Positions 29,074 to 37,556 of a stretch of 64,000 nt of DNA are shown here, one piece after another. This DNA comes from JAVBLG01 sp031553655 (GTDB taxonomy: Bacteria > Desulfobacterota > Desulfovibrionia > Desulfovibrionales > Desulfovibrionaceae): assembly GCA_031553655.1 (NCBI GenBank), contig JAVBLG010000072.1, positions 16,452-80,451 of the forward strand. Direction: 5' to 3'. Position 1 is the first letter of the stretch. Each line of letters starts with the position of its first letter. The position numbers were made by a program, and so were the translations under genes. A model generated the notes under the pieces. That model did not search any database and was not told the DNA's origin. It saw only the letters and a list, made by a program, of their open reading frames with translations.

Positions 29074-30033
29074 ATGCGCATACTAATGCTGGCAATAAAC
29101 GATCCCGCCGGAGCGGCCATGCTCTTGTGCGACGCGCTCAAGCGCCATACCGGGCACAAGGCTCGGCTGGTGACTCTGGAAACGCGTTATAATCACAATT
29201 TTAACCACGACATTCATATTCCCGACGCGGATGAGACTGCGCTGGACGAGGTGAATGAGCTTTTTAAATCTTGCGACATCTTGCATTTTCATATGACTGC
29301 GGACGAATTTACCAGCTTCGGGCCTTTTTTGCCCGCCGATTATTTGCATGATAAATTAATCGTTCATCACCATCACGGCCACCCTGATTTTCGTGCTAAT
29401 CCTGAAAAATACAGGAAAAAATATAAAGAACGCCACCGGCGCAACTTGTTGGTGAGCACTCCGGACTTGCTGCGCCTTTTGCCGGAAGCCCTCTGGCAGC
29501 CCAATACCGTGCCGGTCGACGATCCGGCCTATTCCCCGGCGCAAGAGCGCCTTCCCGGCCCGCTGCGCATCGGACATTCGCCCACCAACAAGACATTAAA
29601 AAATACCGAGGAATTTTTACGGGTAACGGAAAACCTGACCTGCGATGCGGCATTGCCTGCCAATGAACGTGTCTTTATAGACAATGTTCCGCATGCCGAA
29701 TGCCTGCGGCTTAAGCGGAATTGCGACATCTTTTTCGATCACATGCAGGGTTATTTCGGACTGTCGTCACTGGAAGCCCTGAGCCAGGGCGTTCCGACCA
29801 TTGCCGGGCTTGATGAATGGAACATGCGGCACATTGAAGAATTCGCGGAAAGCGTGGCTCCCTGGATAATCGCGCGCGGCGAAGAGAACCTGAAAGAAGC
29901 GGCCCGTTCTTTGATTCAAGACGAAGGCTTGCGCCGCGCCAAAGGCGCGGAAAGCAGAAAATTTATGGAAAAAGGCTGGCATGACAGCAAAACCGCGCTG
30001 CGTCTCAATTCTTTCTATAATAATCTTCAATAA
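29074..30033 (+). CDS. Glycosyltransferase-like protein (GT4-type)
   Basis: This 319-residue protein begins 'MRILMLAINDPAGAAMLL' and carries the GT-B C-terminal hallmark 'MQGYFGLSSLEALSQGVPTIAGLDEWN', with the second Glu of the donor-binding pair. 'LRIGHSPTNKTLKNTEEFL' matches the interdomain strand of spore-coat and capsule glycosyltransferases. It likely adds a sugar in the same pathway as its operon-mates. The stop lies two bases from the stop of the convergent phosphatase gene. Confidence 0.75.
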   Translation: MRILMLAINDPAGAAMLLCDALKRHTGHKARLVTLETRYNHNFNHDIHIPDADETALDEVNELFKSCDILHFHMTADEFTSFGPFLPADYLHDKLIVHHHHGHPDFRANPEKYRKKYKERHRRNLLVSTPDLLRLLPEALWQPNTVPVDDPAYSPAQERLPGPLRIGHSPTNKTLKNTEEFLRVTENLTCDAALPANERVFIDNVPHAECLRLKRNCDIFFDHMQGYFGLSSLEALSQGVPTIAGLDEWNMRHIEEFAESVAPWIIARGEENLKEAARSLIQDEGLRRAKGAESRKFMEKGWHDSKTALRLNSFYNNLQ

Positions 30034-30035
30034 GT

Positions 30036-31973
30036 CTACTTTCCCTTGTACACCAGGGCCAGCATGGTGATGTCATCCGACTGCATGGCCCCGCCCGCGA
30101 AAATATCAATATCCGTCTTCACAGCGTTCAGCAAATCGGCCAAATTTCTTTGCAAAGTGGAATAATGGGTGTTCAGCGATTGCTCCAGCCCGGCTTCTCC
30201 AAAGAATTCCCCGGTGAGGTTGGCGGCCTCGGTCACCCCGTCGGTGTATAAAAAGAGCGCATCGCCGCTTTTCAAAACCACTTCCGCCGTTGGATATACA
30301 GAGTTCCCCCTCACGGCCAAGGGCAGGCCTTTGGGCATGGGCAATGGTTCGAATTCCCCCTCGGAGCGATGGACAAGCAGAGGATTGTGCCCGGCATTGG
30401 CATACGTGAAAAGCCCGCTCTCAAGGTCCAAAATACCCAGAGCGGCGGTTACAAACATAAATGTTTTATTGTTTTCGTACAGTTGCGCATTGGTTTTGGC
30501 CAGAACTTCCCCGACCCCGGTCTGTTCCTGGGCATTGTTGCGGAGCAGGGTTTTGGCCACCACCATGAACAGGGCGGCGGGCACTCCCTTGTCGGAAACG
30601 TCGGCCACCACCACGGCCAGATGGTTTTCGTCTATAAAAAAGAAGTCGTAAAAGTCGCCGCCCACGGCCTTGGCCGGAATCATGACGGCATGTATGTCCA
30701 TTTCCAGTCTGTTGGGAAAGGGCGGAAAAATGGACGGCAGCAAGGAAGCTTGAATGTCGTGGGCAATGGAAAGCTCCGTGGCGAAGCGTTCCTTTTCGGC
30801 GGTTACCGTTTTCAAATGCTCTATGTGGCTTTTGAGGTCGCCGGACATATGATTGAAGGCCGAGGCCAGAACGCCGAATTCGTCGTTGGCGGCAAGCTCC
30901 ACGCGGGCCTCAAGATTGCCCTTGCCTATTTCGTCGGCGGCTCCGGCCAGAGCGGCCACAGGCCTTTCAATCAGGCGGTTCAGCAAAAGCCAGGTGATGC
31001 CCACAATGAGCAAAGTGGCGAACAGCAGAGCGGCTACCGACAGTTTGAGCGCTCTGTGTATGTCCACGAACAGCTCGCGTTCAGGCACGTTGATCGCCAT
31101 CATCATGCCGTTGCCGAACGGTTTGGTAAAGGACAGCCAGCTTTCGCCCTTGTGGGTAATCAGGCGTTCTTCCGGAGCATCTTTTTTATACCAGCTCACT
31201 GTGGACAGTGATTTGCCAACCGGGTTCTGAGGCAGGCCTTTTTCGCTGAGAGCCAGAATGTAGTCGTGCCGGGCGTCGGCAAAAAGGGCGAAGCTGTCAG
31301 GGGTAGGTCGCACCGTAGCCATGTGCGCGGCAATGTCATCGAGCTGCCAGTCCACTGTGGCCATGCCTATGAACACTCCGGAATGATCGTACATGCCGCT
31401 TCCCGCCGTGGTCATCAGGGCCATGGTGCCGGTGTCATCAAAATATGGCGCGGTCCAGGCCACATCCAGACCCAGCCGTCCACCGCTTTGCTCAAGTTGT
31501 TCTTTGATCGACAAATACCATTCCTGGCGCGGATAATAATACTCGCGGCTTTCGAAGCTCTCATCAAAAACCACGGCCCCAGCCAGGGTGTAGGCATAGT
31601 AGCATAGCAATTCCCGTTGCGGTTCCACAATGTGGGGGGCAAACCATATGCCCCCGCCCACAGCCAGGGTGTTAATCATGAAATTACGCATTACGGCATG
31701 GCGGCCGGGTGTGCCGACAGCCGTGTTACTCTTGAACAGCAGCTCGCCGTCAAGGGCCAACAGACGCACATTGTCCCGTAAGCGACGCACGGCATCTTCC
31801 AGCCGTTCAGCCTGAAACAGTACCTGTGAGCGGCATTCGGCCACTTTGAGCTCTTTGTGCTTATGGTAGGCTCTGCCGCCGATAACGGCCAGAGCCAAGG
31901 CCAAGGCCAGAAAAATAAAAAATACGACCAGAGATATTTTGGTCTTGATCGTCGTTCGCATTTGGTGCGCCAT
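30036..31973 (-). CDS. Membrane receptor with Cache, HAMP and SpoIIE-type PP2C phosphatase domains
   Basis: The 645-residue protein has a transmembrane segment (13-32), a large periplasmic Cache-like sensor ('GGIWFAPHIVEPQRELLCYYAY', 'DVAWTAPYFDDTGTMALMTTAGSGMYD' regions), a second membrane segment near 320-340, a HAMP linker ('RPVAALAGAADEIGKGNLEARVEL') and an RsbU/SpoIIE phosphatase at 410-645 ('AVGGDFYDFF', 'VVVADVSDKG', 'LYTDGVTEA', 'SDDITMLAL'). It should dephosphorylate an anti-anti-sigma-type partner on sensing a small ligand; no partner gene is adjacent. The start could also be ATG 31961. Confidence 0.88.
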   Translation of the reverse strand: MAHQMRTTIKTKISLVVFFIFLALALALAVIGGRAYHKHKELKVAECRSQVLFQAERLEDAVRRLRDNVRLLALDGELLFKSNTAVGTPGRHAVMRNFMINTLAVGGGIWFAPHIVEPQRELLCYYAYTLAGAVVFDESFESREYYYPRQEWYLSIKEQLEQSGGRLGLDVAWTAPYFDDTGTMALMTTAGSGMYDHSGVFIGMATVDWQLDDIAAHMATVRPTPDSFALFADARHDYILALSEKGLPQNPVGKSLSTVSWYKKDAPEERLITHKGESWLSFTKPFGNGMMMAINVPERELFVDIHRALKLSVAALLFATLLIVGITWLLLNRLIERPVAALAGAADEIGKGNLEARVELAANDEFGVLASAFNHMSGDLKSHIEHLKTVTAEKERFATELSIAHDIQASLLPSIFPPFPNRLEMDIHAVMIPAKAVGGDFYDFFFIDENHLAVVVADVSDKGVPAALFMVVAKTLLRNNAQEQTGVGEVLAKTNAQLYENNKTFMFVTAALGILDLESGLFTYANAGHNPLLVHRSEGEFEPLPMPKGLPLAVRGNSVYPTAEVVLKSGDALFLYTDGVTEAANLTGEFFGEAGLEQSLNTHYSTLQRNLADLLNAVKTDIDIFAGGAMQSDDITMLALVYKGK

Positions 31974-32087
31974 ATTTCGTATTCTTGCCGTTTGTTGTAT
32001 CTTACAGGTGTATTATTTTTCCGGACGCTGAAAGGGCGTCATTCAAATTACATAGGTGACATATAAAGTCCGGCGGCGCAAGTATAA

Positions 32088-32516
32088 CGGCAGGTACGCG
32101 CTGGGCTGGCACATCCAAATTTCAAAGCTATAAAAGGCAATTCCTCATTCCGATCGGTGGCTCCATTAGCGTGCCGATTGACAAGTGTGATGGGTGGGGG
32201 TGGCAGCGACGGACGCTTTACTGGAACAGTTGGCGCAGGCGGGAATGGCGGGGGAGGATCAGCAGAATTGACTTTTGCCCAAGCTGTTGCATCAGGAATA
32301 AGCAATTTAGTGCCATCAGCGGAGAGTTTTGGCAATGACCTTTATAAAGCGGTTACAAACCCAAAACAGACCGCAAAAGGCCTCTGCAACATTATAGCTG
32401 GCTACAGTTGTGAACTTTTTGGAGTTGAAAGCGATTACCGGGCATATTCCGATACAGTGACAGCATATTTCGCTAATCGCTATTTTCGTACTTCTTCAAT
32501 GATATCTTTATTGTAA
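32088..32516 (+). pseudogene. Fragment of a polymorphic-toxin-like or large surface protein
   Basis: The frame is open from a stop at about 32087 to 32516, with no convincing start (first in-frame GTG 32157). It encodes a Gly-rich linker ('GAGGNGGGGS') and then 'SFGNDLYKAVTNPKQTAKGL', a pattern reminiscent of the segment before toxin tips in RHS or hemagglutinin-type proteins. The rest of any such gene is missing on both sides, so I read it as a remnant. Homology is by eye only. Confidence 0.35.
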
Positions 32517-32857
32517 AGTGACCATACATCATTTCTTTGCAAATGAATAATATGGTCTGAATACTCTTTGATCAGACGCAAAGACGCTCTTCTCGAGTAT
32601 GCTTTTTTTGATATAATAAATGTTAATAAATTTTCATCAATTTCAATTAGCTTCATAATTCCAACGAGCCGTGAATCTTTATCCTCGTAACCACTATCTT
32701 TAATATGCGCAACTTTTACTACATATAAGTCTCCGACATGTGGTTCAGCAAGAAATTCTTTTGTGCTTTTTTTTGTCAAGTAACAATGTGGGATAGTTAT
32801 AATAAATATGATGGACCATATTATTGCAGCGACTTTTTCTAATTTGCTCATTTGCAT
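32480..32857 (-). CDS. Small single-span membrane protein, hypothetical
   Basis: The 125-residue protein has one N-terminal hydrophobic segment (about 9-26, 'VAAIIWSIIFIITIPHCYL') and a charged remainder ('HVGDLYVVKVAHIKDSGYED', 'RLIKEYSDHIIHLQRNDVW'). It is AT-rich like its surroundings. It is convergent with, and overlaps by 37 bases, the toxin-like fragment. Its size and anchor would suit an immunity or lipoprotein-like accessory protein, but nothing identifies it. Confidence 0.45.
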   Translation of the reverse strand: MQMSKLEKVAAIIWSIIFIITIPHCYLTKKSTKEFLAEPHVGDLYVVKVAHIKDSGYEDKDSRLVGIMKLIEIDENLLTFIISKKAYSRRASLRLIKEYSDHIIHLQRNDVWSLYNKDIIEEVRK

Positions 32858-32957
32858 GCGCCGCCTTAAGCATCAAGTCGAGGTATAAGAAGGGCTGTTT
32901 TTTCTGTTCAGATAGCATTCTACACCAATGTTGATTTTTTGAAATCTTGCATAAAGA

Positions 32958-33432
32958 ATGGCTAACTGTCATACTCCCTTCTGCGCCATCGTCAGTATCT
33001 ATGTGGTTGCAGCATCATCTATAGGTCTAACTGCCTCTCCACAGGCTGACACAGCATGCTCTGCCGCCGAAGAAAGAGTGGAACAGGAAAGGCAAAAAGG
33101 CAAGAAAATTCCAGTTAAGGCGCGGGGAATAAAATATTAAACTCAAATCCAAACATCAAAAATTTCAAGAACAGGCCGCCAACTCTGTTGCCGACCTGTT
33201 CATCGGCCAGGAAGAGAAAACCGCCACCTTTTTCATCATCCAGGGCGACCGCCCCACCTTATTGGAAAACCAATACGGCGTTGGCAACGCTTTGCTCATT
33301 GACGGCGTAACCATGCTCGCCAACATGCAGGCCGTGCAGAAGCGCAATAGTCTGTCGCAGACCAGCAGTCTGGAAAATCGCCAATTCAGCATCGAGATGG
33401 AAACCGGCACCGTTGACGAGCCTGAGTGGTAA
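32958..33432 (+). pseudogene. Orphan coding remnants in two frames
   Basis: One frame (32958-33140) reads a 60-residue peptide with a hydrophobic start and a charged end ('AEERVEQERQKGKKIPVK'). Another (33133-33432), without a start codon, reads 'KFQEQAANSVADLFIGQ', 'DRPTLLENQYGVGNALLIDG' and ends 'TVDEPEW'. The second has coding-like composition, with higher GC than its surroundings. They may be parts of one decayed gene joined by a frameshift, or two unrelated scraps. No family recognised. Confidence 0.3.
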
Positions 33433-33453
33433 AACAAAGAACGGGAAACAAAG

Positions 33454-34304
33454 ATGAACAAAGCGGTTATTTGTGTCGGCTGCGCATTATTTTTGGGCTT
33501 ATCACTTTTATTTGATACGCAGTGCGAGGCGGCAACGCTGAAAGAAAGGGAACAGGCAAAACTTGATATAGATAATGCCGTAAAAATGTGGACAAAAATT
33601 TTGATCTTCTGCTTTCTCTGCGCAAAAAAGTACATCCATATGGGACTGGCTATTGGAATCAAGCCGTTGTAGATAAAATTCCAAAGCAAGCCAGGGCTGT
33701 TATATTAGTTATGGCGCGATCCGGCGTAGATGTGTATGGAATGTGCCCCAGAGCGGTCTTGAAAGATGAATTATCTTTTAATAAATATGCATTGTGGATG
33801 GAAAATGCTGTGACTTCCCTCAATGCCCTGTCTCTTAAAGATCCAGAGCAAGAAAGGGTTCGCAAAGAATGCCTGGAGGAAATCAAAAAGTTTTTAGACA
33901 CCAAGGAATCATGGAAATTTTTTTCCCCGCTGCGCCAAATCATTCTTGATATAAACAACGCCGTAAAAGATGTGGCCAAGAATTTTGATCTTCTGATTTC
34001 CTTGCGCGAAAAATTGGAGCCGCATAACACCTACTATTGGGATGAAGCCGTCGCGGATGAAATTCCGGATCAAGCCGAGGCTGTTATATCGATTACAGCG
34101 AAAACCGGCGCAATTGTGGATAGAATGTGCATTATAAGGTCTGTGGAGGAGTTATCTTTTGAAGAAAATGTATTGTGGATGGAAAATGCTGTGGCATCCC
34201 TAAATGCTTTGTCCCTTACAGATCCCGAGCAAGAAGCCATCCGCAAAAAATGCCTGAATAAAATTGAAAAATCTTTGGCCAGGAAGGAATCATGGGAATA
34301 TTGA
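33454..34304 (+). pseudogene. Secreted tandem-repeat protein interrupted by a single-base frameshift
   Basis: The reading starts with a signal peptide ('MNKAVICVGCALFLGLSLLF', cut likely after 'CEA') and a charged lead-in, then loses frame at about 33582-33587. Two repeats of roughly 120 residues follow: repeat 1 about 33562-33944, repeat 2 about 33945-34304. Both have 'LDI[DN]NAVK', 'KNFDLL[LI]SLR', 'LWMENAV.SLNALSL.DPEQE' and a C-terminal 'KESW'. DNA alignment of the repeats shows 'gtaaaa-atgtgg' in repeat 1 against 'gtaaaaGatgtgg' in repeat 2, so one base is missing in a five-A run. The intact protein would have about 280 residues and probably sit in the periplasm. Function unknown. Confidence 0.6.
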
Positions 34305-34375
34305 TTCGGCAGGCTCACCCGCAACATAAATGAGCATAGAGAATTAAAATGTTCCCGCCCTGCAAGTACGCGAGC

Positions 34376-34401
34376 GGGCCGACGCACATAAGCGTCGGCC
34401 C
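34376..34401. terminator. Strong hairpin between convergent genes
   Basis: GGGCCGACGC-acataa-GCGTCGGCCC is a perfect 10-bp stem with a 6-base loop. It stands between the broken secreted-protein gene and the 3' end of the DASS transporter gene. There is no T-run on either side, so it may be a bidirectional mRNA 3'-end stabiliser rather than a classic intrinsic terminator. Confidence 0.45.
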
Positions 34402-34461
34402 TGTATTTGTGCGTGAAAGGCTGTCAAACCCGTCAGGCAAGGCGTGAATTGTGGAAAATGA

Positions 34462-35865
34462 TTACCACAGGCCCAGGGTTTTCCACCACAGCGCGCCTAT
34501 GCCAACCCACACCACGAGGTTGAATATGGAGAACACAAAACCCAATCTCCACCATGTTTTCAGATCTATATAGCCCGCTCCGAAATACATGGGGCCGGGC
34601 GCTCCGCTATAATGAGTGAGTGAAAGGCAGATATTGGCGGTATAAGCCAGAGCCAGACAAGCCAGGTAGGGCGGGGCTCCGGCGGCTACGGCCACAGCCA
34701 GAAACGCCGCGTACATGGCCGAAATGTGGGCCGTGAGGCTGGCGAAGCCGTAGTGGGAATACATGTAGATGACCACCAGCAGGCCAAGGGTGGGCACCCA
34801 GGGTATTCCGGCCAGTGACGCGCTTACAGTGGAGGCGAACCAGGGTATGAATCCCTTGGTTGACAACTGCCCGGCAAGGGCTACCAGGCTGCCCATCCAG
34901 ATGAAAATGTCCCAGGCTCCGGTTTCGTGGAGAATTTCCTTCCATTCAAGCACATTGGCGATAAGTAGAATGCATACCGTGAGCATGCCCACCAAAGTGG
35001 CGTTAAGTCCGGTATAATTGCCGGTACACCAGAGAATCAAGGCCAGGATGAAAGTTACGAACAGAATACGCTCATCGCGGGAAAGCGGCCCCATTTTATG
35101 TAATTCTTCAATGGCAAGCCGCTTGGCTTCCGGGGTCTTCTTCAATTCCGGCGGATAAATCACATATAGCAGCCAGGGCATCAGCATCATGGCCACGGCT
35201 CCGGGAACCAGGGCGGCCAGGAACCACATGCCCCAGCTTATTTCCACGCCGCAGGTTTTGGCCGCCAATTCCACGATCATAGGGTTGCCGGCCATGGCGG
35301 TCATGAACATGGCGCAGACTATGCCTTCGGTTTGATAGACAATCTGCATCAGATACGCGCCCGCCCGCCTGGGGCTGGAACCGGGCTCCGACCCCAGAGC
35401 GGAGCAGATGCTGCGGGTTATGGGGAACAGAATGCCGCCCGCTCTGGCCATGCTGGACGGGGTGGCCGGTGAAAGAATTAAATCGCTTATGGCCAGGGCA
35501 TAGCCCACCTTCAAGGTGCTTGTGCCTATTTTGCTCAGCACGAAAAAGGCGATGCGTCTGCCCAACCCTGTTTTCATAAAGGCCCGGGCGAACATGAAAG
35601 CCGAAACAATCAGCCACATAGCCCCGGAGGAAAAACCTCCCAGAACTTCGCCCACTTTCAGTGTTCCGGTCAGGGCAATCACCGATATGCCGATAAAGGC
35701 CACCGCGCCCAGCGGCAACGGTTCCAACACAAATCCCAGAATAACAGCCACGGTCAGCGCGAACAAATGCCAGGCCTGTGGCGTTAGCCCGGCGGGCACC
35801 GGCAGAAAGTACAGAATAGCCCCCACCGCCACGGTAATCAGCGCATTACGGATTTGCTTGTTCAT
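34462..35865 (-). CDS. DASS-family anion:sodium symporter (dicarboxylate-type)
   Basis: This 467-residue protein, from ATG 35865 (AGAGG five bases upstream), has about a dozen hydrophobic segments and the SLC13/DASS helical hairpins with SNT-like motifs ('SPATPSSMARAGG', 'LTHYSGAPGPMYFG'). The family imports C4 dicarboxylates, tartrate, 2-oxoglutarate or sulfate-like anions with Na+. Here the substrate is probably what the lyase 12 bases upstream cleaves. The pair likely forms one operon controlled by the divergent LacI-type protein. Confidence 0.85.
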   Translation of the reverse strand: MNKQIRNALITVAVGAILYFLPVPAGLTPQAWHLFALTVAVILGFVLEPLPLGAVAFIGISVIALTGTLKVGEVLGGFSSGAMWLIVSAFMFARAFMKTGLGRRIAFFVLSKIGTSTLKVGYALAISDLILSPATPSSMARAGGILFPITRSICSALGSEPGSSPRRAGAYLMQIVYQTEGIVCAMFMTAMAGNPMIVELAAKTCGVEISWGMWFLAALVPGAVAMMLMPWLLYVIYPPELKKTPEAKRLAIEELHKMGPLSRDERILFVTFILALILWCTGNYTGLNATLVGMLTVCILLIANVLEWKEILHETGAWDIFIWMGSLVALAGQLSTKGFIPWFASTVSASLAGIPWVPTLGLLVVIYMYSHYGFASLTAHISAMYAAFLAVAVAAGAPPYLACLALAYTANICLSLTHYSGAPGPMYFGAGYIDLKTWWRLGFVFSIFNLVVWVGIGALWWKTLGLW

Positions 35866-35877
35866 AAGCACCTCTGA

Positions 35878-37224
35878 TCAGCGCGACTTGCGGGCCAGAG
35901 TGTTGTCCACCGAAACCCCGGCTATGCCGATATAGGTGTGAGGATCGAGCATGTGTTCTATTTCCTGGCGCGTGAAATGCTTCATAACTCGGGCGTCGGC
36001 GGCCAGAGCATCGGCCATGGGAATGCGGTTTTCAAAGGCGTGCATACTGGTTTCATAAACCACTTCATGGGCGGTGAGGCGGCCCATTTTTTCGGCCAGA
36101 TGAATCATGATCGATTCCGACAGCATGATGCCGTGCAGAATGTTCAGGTTTTTTTCCATCTTGTCGGGGTAAACTATGAGGTTTTTCAGAATATCCAGGG
36201 TTTTTTCCAGAGCCGCGTCGAGGTGAATGCAGGCCGAGGGCACAAAATCCCATTCGGAAATTTCGCAGGACCAGTCGCGTTCGAATTCAATATTCATGCA
36301 TTCCACGGCAAGAGGGGCCTGTGAGCGCACGCAACGGCACAAGGCAATGACATTTTCGCACACTTGCGGGTTGCGCTTGTGGGGCATGGTTGAAGAACCA
36401 ACCTTGCCCATGAAGAAAGGCTCTTCCAATTCTCCCACTTCGGTGCGCTGCAGCGACAGCACTTCATGGGTAATGCGGGTGAGGGTACCGGCAATCAGGG
36501 CCAGCAGATTCATAAATTCAGCTATATGGTCGCGCATGGCGTGCCAATGCACCGGGGTGGTTTTAAGGCCCAATATTTCCATGGTGCGTTTTTGCACAAT
36601 AAGCCCCTTGTCGCCCATGGAGGCCAGAGTTCCCACCGCGCCGGAAAGCTGGCCGATGAAAAGGCGCTCTTCAATCTGTTCCAGACGTTCTTCCTGGCGT
36701 TCCAGCTCAAACAGCCAGCTGGCGGTTTTCATGCCGAAAGTTATGGGCAGGGCGTGCTGAACATGGGTGCGCCCGGCCATGACCAGATCGCGATACTTGG
36801 CGGTAAGCTCCCTGGTAGCCGTAATGCAGTCGCGCACCTGGCGCAGGATCACGCCATGAGCGTCGCGGATGCGCAAAATCAGGCCGGTGTCCACAATATC
36901 CTGGCTGGTGGCCCCCCAGTGCACATACTCGCCGGCATTATTTTCGAGCACTTTTTTAAATTCCTTGAGCAGGGGCACTATGGTGATGGAGCTTTTGTAG
37001 TTTTCGCCGATCTGGGCTATGTTGAGCAATTCGGCTTTTGCTTTTTTGTTTATCTCATTGGCGGCATCCTGGGGGATCATGCCTATTTCGCCTTGAGCCA
37101 CGGCCAAGGCGGCTTCGGTGTCCAGCCATTTTTGAACCAGACTTTCGTCGCTGAATATCTTGCGCATTTCGGTGGTTGAAAACAAAGGGCCGATGGCGAT
37201 GCTGTCAATTGCGGTGGAAGGCAT
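35878..37224 (-). CDS. Fumarase/aspartase-superfamily lyase (adenylosuccinate lyase/PcaB-like)
   Basis: The 448-residue protein carries the superfamily signatures: TSQDIVDTG (106-114), GRTHVQHALP (151-160, catalytic His) and the mobile loop GSSTMPHKRNP (276-286) with the catalytic Ser. The N-terminus ('GPLFSTTEMRKIFSDE') looks more like the CMLE/PcaB branch than housekeeping PurB. The superfamily eliminates a group from a succinyl adduct, releasing fumarate, or carries out cycloisomerisation. Clustering with an anion importer and a LacI regulator argues for a catabolic rather than purine role. The released group is unknown; fumarate would be useful for respiration here. Confidence 0.75.
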   Translation of the reverse strand: MPSTAIDSIAIGPLFSTTEMRKIFSDESLVQKWLDTEAALAVAQGEIGMIPQDAANEINKKAKAELLNIAQIGENYKSSITIVPLLKEFKKVLENNAGEYVHWGATSQDIVDTGLILRIRDAHGVILRQVRDCITATRELTAKYRDLVMAGRTHVQHALPITFGMKTASWLFELERQEERLEQIEERLFIGQLSGAVGTLASMGDKGLIVQKRTMEILGLKTTPVHWHAMRDHIAEFMNLLALIAGTLTRITHEVLSLQRTEVGELEEPFFMGKVGSSTMPHKRNPQVCENVIALCRCVRSQAPLAVECMNIEFERDWSCEISEWDFVPSACIHLDAALEKTLDILKNLIVYPDKMEKNLNILHGIMLSESIMIHLAEKMGRLTAHEVVYETSMHAFENRIPMADALAADARVMKHFTRQEIEHMLDPHTYIGIAGVSVDNTLARKSR

Positions 37225-37359
37225 GGAGGACTCCTGTGTTAAAAGGTTTAATTTGTATATTTTGTTATAATATGAAGCTATTATTGAATTAATTTATGGA
37301 GGATGAGATTTGTTAATTGCTTTTGATAAAACGTTTTACTTAAAAAATTTAACAATAGT

Positions 37360-37381
37360 CAAGTGGAAAAATTTCCACTTG
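37360..37381. promoter_or_regulatory. Palindromic operator candidate 1
   Basis: CAAGTGGAAA-AA-TTTCCACTTG is a perfect 10-bp inverted repeat in the 332-bp gap between the lyase and LacI genes. It shares the pattern GG-x-AAA/TTT-x-CC with the second palindrome at 37484. Binding by the LacI-type protein is inferred. Confidence 0.5.
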
Positions 37382-37483
37382 AAGCGTTTTTGGCCTCCCA
37401 TATATATTACTATTTGTTTTTATTCTAAAATTATTTTTAAATGAATTTTTGGCTGGGCTTGCGGTTGCGGCGATGTGGGATAA

Positions 37484-37502
37484 ATGGTAAAGATTTTACC
37501 AT
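37484..37502. promoter_or_regulatory. Palindromic operator candidate 2
   Basis: ATGGTAAA-GAT-TTTACCAT is a perfect 8-bp inverted repeat, 55 bases before the LacI-type start codon. A further half-site TTTACC follows at 37507-37512. The location suits autoregulation plus control of the divergent lyase-transporter operon. The rest of the gap is AT-rich, without clear features. Confidence 0.5.
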
Positions 37503-37556
37503 GATGTTTACCGCAATATATTGGAATATGCTGTTTTGCTTCAAAAGGTTTGGCAG

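Noticed and set aside
30369..31211. Open frame of 280 codons opposite the phosphatase gene
   Set aside because: Antisense to conserved Cache/HAMP/PP2C coding sequence, with no recognisable domain.
33165..33689. Minus-strand frame of 174 codons over the decayed island
   Set aside because: It is antisense to the coding-like remnant and to the signal peptide of the repeat protein, and its product has no consistent pattern.
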